Assembly: GCA_910585455.1 (NCBI GenBank)
Contig: CAJUEL010000046.1
Coordinates: 1-36,198 of the forward strand
Length of the DNA stretch: 36,198 nt
Direction of reading: 5' to 3'
DNA from: an uncultured Eisenbergiella sp.
GTDB lineage: Bacteria; Bacillota; Clostridia; Lachnospirales; Lachnospiraceae
Shown: in pieces, positions 31,358-36,198 of the stretch
Layout of the letters: every line of letters begins with the position of its first letter
Numbering within the stretch: position 1 is the first letter of the stretch
Position numbers and translations under genes: made by a program
Notes under the pieces: model-generated
What the model was told of the DNA's origin: nothing
The model's database searches: none
Seen by the model: only the letters and a program-made list of their open reading frames with translations

Positions 31358-32913
31358 TAAAATCCTTTTACTACCAGCAGCTTATCGCCAGGCTTTATCT
31401 CGTCGCTTGTCAGATCGTTCATTTCCTTCATCCGGGCAATCGGCACATAATATTTTTTCCCGATGTTCCACAGACTGTCGCCGCCCTTGACGATATAGGC
31501 GACGATTCCCGGCAATGCGGCAAGCTTTTCCGGATCCAGATTTGTCACCTTCACGTCCACAATCACCGGCTCCTCATGGATTCTGCTGACAATCCCTTTA
31601 AAGGAAAGCACCGCCTTTGCATCCGCTTCGTCGCCATCCAGCATCGATACGGTCAGCTCATCCAGCGCAGACTCCACCTCATAGACACAGTCCTCGCCCG
31701 TCCCTGCCACCTCCAGCACATAGGAAAAAGGAATGGACCCCTTCAGGCAATAGATCGGAACATCCGCATCCACTGTGGTATAAACCGCGCGCACCAGCAC
31801 AGCGCCAGTGATCTTTAACCCCTCCGGACAGGTTTCCACACTGCCCATCTGGATTTCACCGAAACACCCGCATATCTGCTGCATTTTAGGCAATCCTGGC
31901 GCCACCTTGAAATGCGACGATACCTTAAGTTTTCCGGTATTTTTTCCCAAAAGCTGCTTGCACTGTCCATTCTGCCTGATCGCTTCGATCTCCTTTGTTA
32001 CGCCGTACAGGTCGGAGATCATTTCCACCTGCTCTTCCTCATACAGCTTCATATCCAGATCCAGAACCAGCTCCACGGAAATCTTGCGGTCCTCTCCGTC
32101 CCCGTCCGCTTTTACTTCGATTTCCTTATGACCGATGCTGCAGCTGATGTCCTCCAGCATGCCTTCCCGCATGCCCTGGCATTCCACCGTTCCAGAAATG
32201 GGAAGCGTCGCCTCATACCACATCACCTGCCGCTCTTCCCCTTCTCCCTCATAGATAAAAAACAGGGATACCTCACCCTGCACGGACATTTTTTCATTCA
32301 TAATCCGGAAGGTGACATCCTTAAGCTGACAGGACTGCCACAGGAGGCTGAAAATGTTGGGCATGCCGTTTGGCAGCTCCAGCTCCTCCCGGATGCGGAA
32401 AATATCCTTTTTGGAGATGCAAAGGTTCAGTGTCTGCAGCGTCTTTTTCTGCATTTCCACACTCTCCCCATCTTCCAGTCCAACCGCGACCTGCATCTCC
32501 TGCAGCACCTCCACGGAAAGCTGCAGGTCCAAAAGCGCCTGTACGGAAAGCTTTCTGGAATTGATCATCCCCACGCTCAGATCCTCCAGCGATGCCTTTA
32601 CCGTCACATTATCATTCGCATTCACACCGTCCATGAAAACCTGCTCCTCAAAGGGCAGCTCTCCTTCCATGCACGCAGGATGGTGTACCTCCTCGTCCGA
32701 AAGGTAGAGCACCTGAAATTTCAGAACACCCTTTACATGCACATGGTCCTCCACCGCACGGACTTCCTCAATATCCGCGCTCCCCTGCTCCATCACCAGC
32801 TGATAGACATCGGGCTTCGCATCCGTAATATTGATATCATCCTCGATCGTCACCTGTGTGGATGCCTGGCATTTGATCCGGTCCATATGTATATTTTTCT
32901 GTATCAGCTCCAT
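31357..32913 (-). CDS. sipL: SipL-like spore protein with DUF3794 and LysM domains
   Basis: This 518-residue protein resembles SipL of Clostridioides difficile, which binds SpoIVA at the forespore surface during coat assembly. It has repeated SPOCS/DUF3794-type beta-rich segments (for example ITDAKPDVYQLVMEQGSADI near the N-terminus, later DLYGVTKEIE) and a C-terminal LysM domain from about residue 474 (YIVKGGDSLWNIGKKYYVP to GDKLLVV). There is no signal peptide, as expected for a mother-cell protein. The ATG at 32913 lies ten bases after GGGAGG; the frame extends eight codons upstream. An eight-base inverted repeat lies just before the ribosome binding site. It shows that the organism can probably sporulate. 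Confidence 0.85.
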   Translation of the reverse strand: MELIQKNIHMDRIKCQASTQVTIEDDINITDAKPDVYQLVMEQGSADIEEVRAVEDHVHVKGVLKFQVLYLSDEEVHHPACMEGELPFEEQVFMDGVNANDNVTVKASLEDLSVGMINSRKLSVQALLDLQLSVEVLQEMQVAVGLEDGESVEMQKKTLQTLNLCISKKDIFRIREELELPNGMPNIFSLLWQSCQLKDVTFRIMNEKMSVQGEVSLFFIYEGEGEERQVMWYEATLPISGTVECQGMREGMLEDISCSIGHKEIEVKADGDGEDRKISVELVLDLDMKLYEEEQVEMISDLYGVTKEIEAIRQNGQCKQLLGKNTGKLKVSSHFKVAPGLPKMQQICGCFGEIQMGSVETCPEGLKITGAVLVRAVYTTVDADVPIYCLKGSIPFSYVLEVAGTGEDCVYEVESALDELTVSMLDGDEADAKAVLSFKGIVSRIHEEPVIVDVKVTNLDPEKLAALPGIVAYIVKGGDSLWNIGKKYYVPIARMKEMNDLTSDEIKPGDKLLVVKGF

Positions 32914-32929
32914 AAAAAAAATACCTCCC

Positions 32930-32963
32930 TGCAGCATTGCATTGTACTAAACCATATGCTGCA
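32930..32963. promoter_or_regulatory. Inverted repeat just upstream of the sipL-like gene
   Basis: TGCAGCAT (32930-32937) and ATGCTGCA (32956-32963) are perfect arms with an 18-base loop, ending only a few bases before the ribosome binding site on the minus strand. It could be a leader hairpin or an operator. I see no clear sporulation-sigma promoter. Confidence 0.4.
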
Positions 32964-33024
32964 AAAAGGTATTTTATGATCAAACCTGTAATGATCCCAT
33001 CTTTTGCCGTTTCCTATAGCGGCA

Positions 33025-33927
33025 TCACTTCACACATCCGATCAGCTCATGAACATCTGCAATATCATGCCGGTCCATAAAGGCTTCTATGCCGTCAACC
33101 ACCTCCACCGTCGTATAGGGATTGACAAAATTCATCGCGCCAACCGCAACCGCAGTGGCCCCGGCCATCAGAAATTCCACGGCATCCTCCGCCGTAGCGA
33201 TGCCTCCCATGCCGATGATCGGAATCTTCACCGCATTCGCGCATTGCCAGACCATGCGCAGCGCAATGGGCTTGATCGCCGGTCCTGACATGCCTCCGGT
33301 TTTGTTGGCAAGCACAAACTTACGCTTTTCGATATCGATCTTTACGCCAGTCAGCGTATTGATCAGAGAAATCGCATCCGCTCCGGCGCTTTCCGCCGCC
33401 CGCGCCATCTCCGTAATATCCGTCACATTCGGGCTGAGCTTCATGATGACAGGCTGCTTCGCCGCTTTTTTGATACAGGATGTGATATGAAACAGCGCGT
33501 CCGCCTTCTGTCCGAAAGCGATCGCTCCCTCCTTCACATTCGGACAGGAAACGTTGATTTCCAGCATATCCACGTCCGTATCCCCGAGCTTTTCCACAAC
33601 CTCCACGTAATCCTCTACGGTTTTTCCACAGACATTCACGATGACCCTCGTATCAAACTGTTTCAAAAAAGCCAGATCACGCTCTATAAACACATCGATA
33701 CCGGGGTTCTGCAGACCGATCGCGTTGAGCATACCGCCATAAACCTCCGCCACCCGGGGCGTGGGATTTCCGGGCCAGGGCACATTGGCAACACCCTTTG
33801 TCACCACCGCCCCCAGACGGTTTAAATCCACAAATTCCCCATATTCCATGCCGGAGCCGAAAGTGCCTGAGCCCGTCATAACCGGATTTTGAAATTCCAC
33901 GCCGGCGATTGTCACCCTTGTATTCAT
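33025..33927 (-). CDS. pyrD: Dihydroorotate dehydrogenase catalytic subunit (class 1B)
   Basis: This 300-residue FMN enzyme oxidises dihydroorotate to orotate in pyrimidine synthesis. Typical blocks are TGSGTFGSGMEYG near the N-terminus, NAIGLQNPG, EINVSCPN with the catalytic cysteine of class 1 enzymes, and GMGGIATAEDAVEFLMAGA for FMN phosphate binding. It works with PyrK, which passes electrons to NAD+. The ATG at 33927 overlaps the pyrK stop by one base, so the two are translated together. It is complete and ordinary for Bacillota. Confidence 0.95.
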   Translation of the reverse strand: MNTRVTIAGVEFQNPVMTGSGTFGSGMEYGEFVDLNRLGAVVTKGVANVPWPGNPTPRVAEVYGGMLNAIGLQNPGIDVFIERDLAFLKQFDTRVIVNVCGKTVEDYVEVVEKLGDTDVDMLEINVSCPNVKEGAIAFGQKADALFHITSCIKKAAKQPVIMKLSPNVTDITEMARAAESAGADAISLINTLTGVKIDIEKRKFVLANKTGGMSGPAIKPIALRMVWQCANAVKIPIIGMGGIATAEDAVEFLMAGATAVAVGAMNFVNPYTTVEVVDGIEAFMDRHDIADVHELIGCVK

Positions 33928-34736
33928 CAGATATCCACCTCCCGCGCCTCAAAAACCGGTCCGTCCGTGCAGATTCTCGCATTATGCACATGCGAATGCG
34001 GGTCAACCGATGTCGTCTTACAGACACAGCCCAGGCATGCGCCCACGCCGCACGCCATGCGCTCTTCCAGAGAAATATAGGCGGGAATGCCCTGCTTTTC
34101 GGCATATGCTTTGACCGCACGCAGCATAGGCATAGGCCCACAGGCATATATGATGTCCGCCCTGATATCATTTTCGGCAATCGCGTCCATCACATTTCCC
34201 TTTGTGCCTACGCTGCCGTCCTCGCTCGCCACATAGACCGCGCCGCTTCCTTTTGCATTTTGTCCCCCGGAAACAGCCGCTTCGAAATCCTCCCGCAAAA
34301 AGCACTGCGCATCCCGATACCCTGCCACAATTTTTTTCTCACAGGACAGCTCCTTTGCCAGCTGCAAAATCGGCGGCACGCCGATCCCTCCGCCCAGCAA
34401 CAGCGCTGTCATATCAGGCCGCGCCTGCTCCACCGGAAAACCATTCCCCAATATTCCCAGAATATCCACACGATCCCCTGCCGTCAGACCGGAAAACTCT
34501 CCTGTCCCTTTTCCTGCCACCCGATAAACCAGACGCAGCGTACCCGCCTCCGGATCCGCTTCGCAAATGCTGATCGGGCGGGGCAGCAAGGTACTCTTAT
34601 CCTTCGGATACACCGCTACAAACTGACCGCAGCGCGCTTCCTGCGCCAATCCGGTCCGTAAAGTCAAGTCATAAATGCCCGGAGCCAGGGCTTGCTGATT
34701 CACCACAACAGCCGCTTCTTTTCTCTTCTGTGCCAT
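33927..34736 (-). CDS. pyrK: Dihydroorotate dehydrogenase electron transfer subunit
   Basis: This 269-residue protein binds FAD and a [2Fe-2S] cluster and carries electrons from PyrD to NAD+. The FAD domain has LLPRPISICEAD, and the nucleotide domain LLLGGGIGVPPIL. The C-terminal cluster motif is ERMACGVGACLGCVCKT, with a further cysteine in ARICTDGPVF. The ATG at 34736 follows AAAGGAG. It is the first gene of the pyrK-pyrD pair and lies 93 bases after ackA on the same strand. I see no clear promoter in that gap, so read-through from ackA is possible. Confidence 0.95.
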   Translation of the reverse strand: MAQKRKEAAVVVNQQALAPGIYDLTLRTGLAQEARCGQFVAVYPKDKSTLLPRPISICEADPEAGTLRLVYRVAGKGTGEFSGLTAGDRVDILGILGNGFPVEQARPDMTALLLGGGIGVPPILQLAKELSCEKKIVAGYRDAQCFLREDFEAAVSGGQNAKGSGAVYVASEDGSVGTKGNVMDAIAENDIRADIIYACGPMPMLRAVKAYAEKQGIPAYISLEERMACGVGACLGCVCKTTSVDPHSHVHNARICTDGPVFEAREVDI

Positions 34737-34829
34737 GAAAATCTCCTTTCATTGGAACAGCTTAGACAAGTCTGAATTGTCACCCTTCGTTGCCTGCGCA
34801 AACAGTAACGATAAACCTGTCTTCCTGCA

Positions 34830-36032
34830 TCACTGCTTTTCCACAAGCCGCACGGTTTCGCGGGCAATCGCCAGCTCTTCATTGGTGGGCACTACCATGG
34901 TCACCACCTTTGCTCCCTCGTCAGACAGGATCACTTCTTCTCCGCGGATCTTATTGCGTTCCGCATCAATATTTGTCCCCAAAAAGCCGATATACTGCCC
35001 GATCAGCTGGCGGACCTCCGCATTGTTTTCCCCAGCTCCCGCCGTAAAGGCAATCACATCCACACCGTTCATCGCTGCCGCATAGGAACCGATATACTTT
35101 CCTACACGATACGCATACGCTTCCAGCGCGGTTTTTGCCAGCTGATTTCCATCCGCCGCTGCTTCCGCCAAATCCCTGAAATCACTGGAAAAGCCGCCGG
35201 ACAGGCCGAGCACACCTGATTTTTTATTGCAGACATTGACAACCGCCGCAGCATCCATGCCTTCCTTTTCCGCAAGAAAGCCCACAATAGCGGGATCCAT
35301 ATCGCCGCTTCTCGTTCCCATGATCAAGCCTTCCAGTGGCGTCAGTCCCATGGAGGTATCCACCGACTCCCCGTATTTCACCGCAGAAACGGATGCTCCA
35401 TTGCCCAGATGACAGACAATGATGCGCAAATCCTTCCTGTCCTTTCCCAAAATCCTGGCAGCGCGATCCGATACAAAGTCGTGGCTGGTGCCATGGAAAC
35501 CATAACGGCGCACCTTATATTTTTCATAATATTCTCTGGGCAGCCCATACAAATATGCTTTTTCAGGCATTGTTTGATGGAATGCCGTATCAAATACTGC
35601 AACCATTGGCACGCCGGGCATAATCTTTTCACAGGAGTGGATGCCGATCAGATTCGCCGGATTGTGCAACGGCGCCAGATCATTGCATTCCGTAATAGCA
35701 TCAATCACCTCGTCATCTATCAGTACAGAGCCTTTAAACTTTTCTCCGCCATGCACAATGCGATGTCCGACCGCACCGATTTCCTGAAGCGTGGAAATCA
35801 CTCCCACCTTAGGATCCGTCAATTTCTCAATAACCACCTTCACCGCATCCGTGTGATCCGCCATTGGCATCTGTGTTTTTTCCTTACCGCTTCCTGCCTT
35901 TTGATGCGTCACGCTGCTGCCATCGATGCCGATCCTCTCGCACAGTCCCTTTGCGAGCACATCCTCCGTCACGCTGTCAATCAGCTGATATTTCAGAGAC
36001 GAGCTGCCACAGTTAATTACCAATACTTTCAT
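34830..36032 (-). CDS. ackA: Acetate kinase
   Basis: This 400-residue cytoplasmic enzyme makes acetate and ATP from acetyl phosphate, the last step of acetate fermentation. Signature segments are VLVINCGSSSLKYQL at the N-terminus, VAVFDTAFHQTMP, and RRYGFHGTSHDFV with the catalytic histidine region; HLGNGASVSA and FTAGAGENN also match. Length is normal. The ATG at 36032 has AAAGGAGGG upstream; an open frame 11 codons longer lacks family residues. The usual partner pta is not in the window but may lie beyond the tRNA. It fits an anaerobic acetogenic fermenter. Confidence 0.96.
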   Translation of the reverse strand: MKVLVINCGSSSLKYQLIDSVTEDVLAKGLCERIGIDGSSVTHQKAGSGKEKTQMPMADHTDAVKVVIEKLTDPKVGVISTLQEIGAVGHRIVHGGEKFKGSVLIDDEVIDAITECNDLAPLHNPANLIGIHSCEKIMPGVPMVAVFDTAFHQTMPEKAYLYGLPREYYEKYKVRRYGFHGTSHDFVSDRAARILGKDRKDLRIIVCHLGNGASVSAVKYGESVDTSMGLTPLEGLIMGTRSGDMDPAIVGFLAEKEGMDAAAVVNVCNKKSGVLGLSGGFSSDFRDLAEAAADGNQLAKTALEAYAYRVGKYIGSYAAAMNGVDVIAFTAGAGENNAEVRQLIGQYIGFLGTNIDAERNKIRGEEVILSDEGAKVVTMVVPTNEELAIARETVRLVEKQ

Positions 36033-36111
36033 GATGAAATCCCTCCTTTCGGCCAAACCGATCATTTCCTGCCTTAAAATACCTGTATGTCATTTTTAGA
36101 CATAAAAAAAA

Positions 36112-36184
<73 letters not shown>

Positions 36185-36198
36185 ATTAGTAGCGGGGA

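Noticed and set aside
34700..34882. 60-codon frame overlapping ackA and pyrK ends
   Set aside because: It overlaps the end of ackA and the start of pyrK in another frame and shows no protein family features.

Overview
The window looks like chromosomal DNA from a spore-forming Clostridia bacterium, probably Lachnospiraceae. The reasons are strong GGAGG ribosome binding sites, three CUT1-type ABC sugar importers that lack their own ATPase genes, a SipL-like DUF3794/LysM spore protein, a class 1B pyrK-pyrD pair, ackA, and a Tn4451-like mobilizable element. Almost every gene is on the minus strand. The plus-strand exceptions are one AraC regulator and two LacI-ribokinase fusion genes.

Layout. 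1-2260: the 3' end of an LplBC-type importer operon with a strong promoter, a cre-like site and a palindrome; at the window edge the expected binding-protein gene stops after 16 codons. 2400-5093: an AGCS-family alanine/sodium symporter divergent from an AraC regulator. 5160-7134: an ibrB/ibrA pair (ParB-like plus PAPS-reductase-like) with a near-consensus promoter. About 7200-12720: a decayed Tn4451-like element holding tnpW, a peptidase E cargo gene, a relaxase tail without its head, small accessory genes, and a frameshifted TnpX-type serine recombinase. 12719-13800: an internally deleted Rpn-like gene and a yefM-yoeB toxin-antitoxin pair.

13909-31212 is the most interesting part. Two adjacent loci share the same catabolic core: an IUNH-family nucleoside hydrolase, a ribokinase, and a divergent gene encoding a LacI repressor fused to a complete PfkB/ribokinase domain. 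Each locus uses a different importer (MalFG-like in A, LplABC-like in B), and A also has a DUF4832-like putative glycosidase. The inferred pathway is uptake of a nucleoside or ribosyl conjugate, cleavage to a base plus ribose, and phosphorylation of ribose. Each divergent promoter region carries overlapping face-to-face promoters and one LacI-type operator. The kinase halves of the two fusion genes, with the linker before them, are identical over 953 bases (21966-22918 and 30157-31109), while the LacI halves have diverged. This points to gene conversion or a recent recombination, and leaves 953-bp direct repeats offset by 8,191 bp around the whole of operon B. The fused kinase keeps its likely catalytic Asp but has an altered anion-hole motif (GGSD). 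A dual sensor/kinase regulator is therefore a plausible, untested idea.

31357-36184: a sporulation gene (sipL-like), pyrimidine biosynthesis (pyrK-pyrD), acetate kinase and tRNA-Phe, an ordinary housekeeping stretch.
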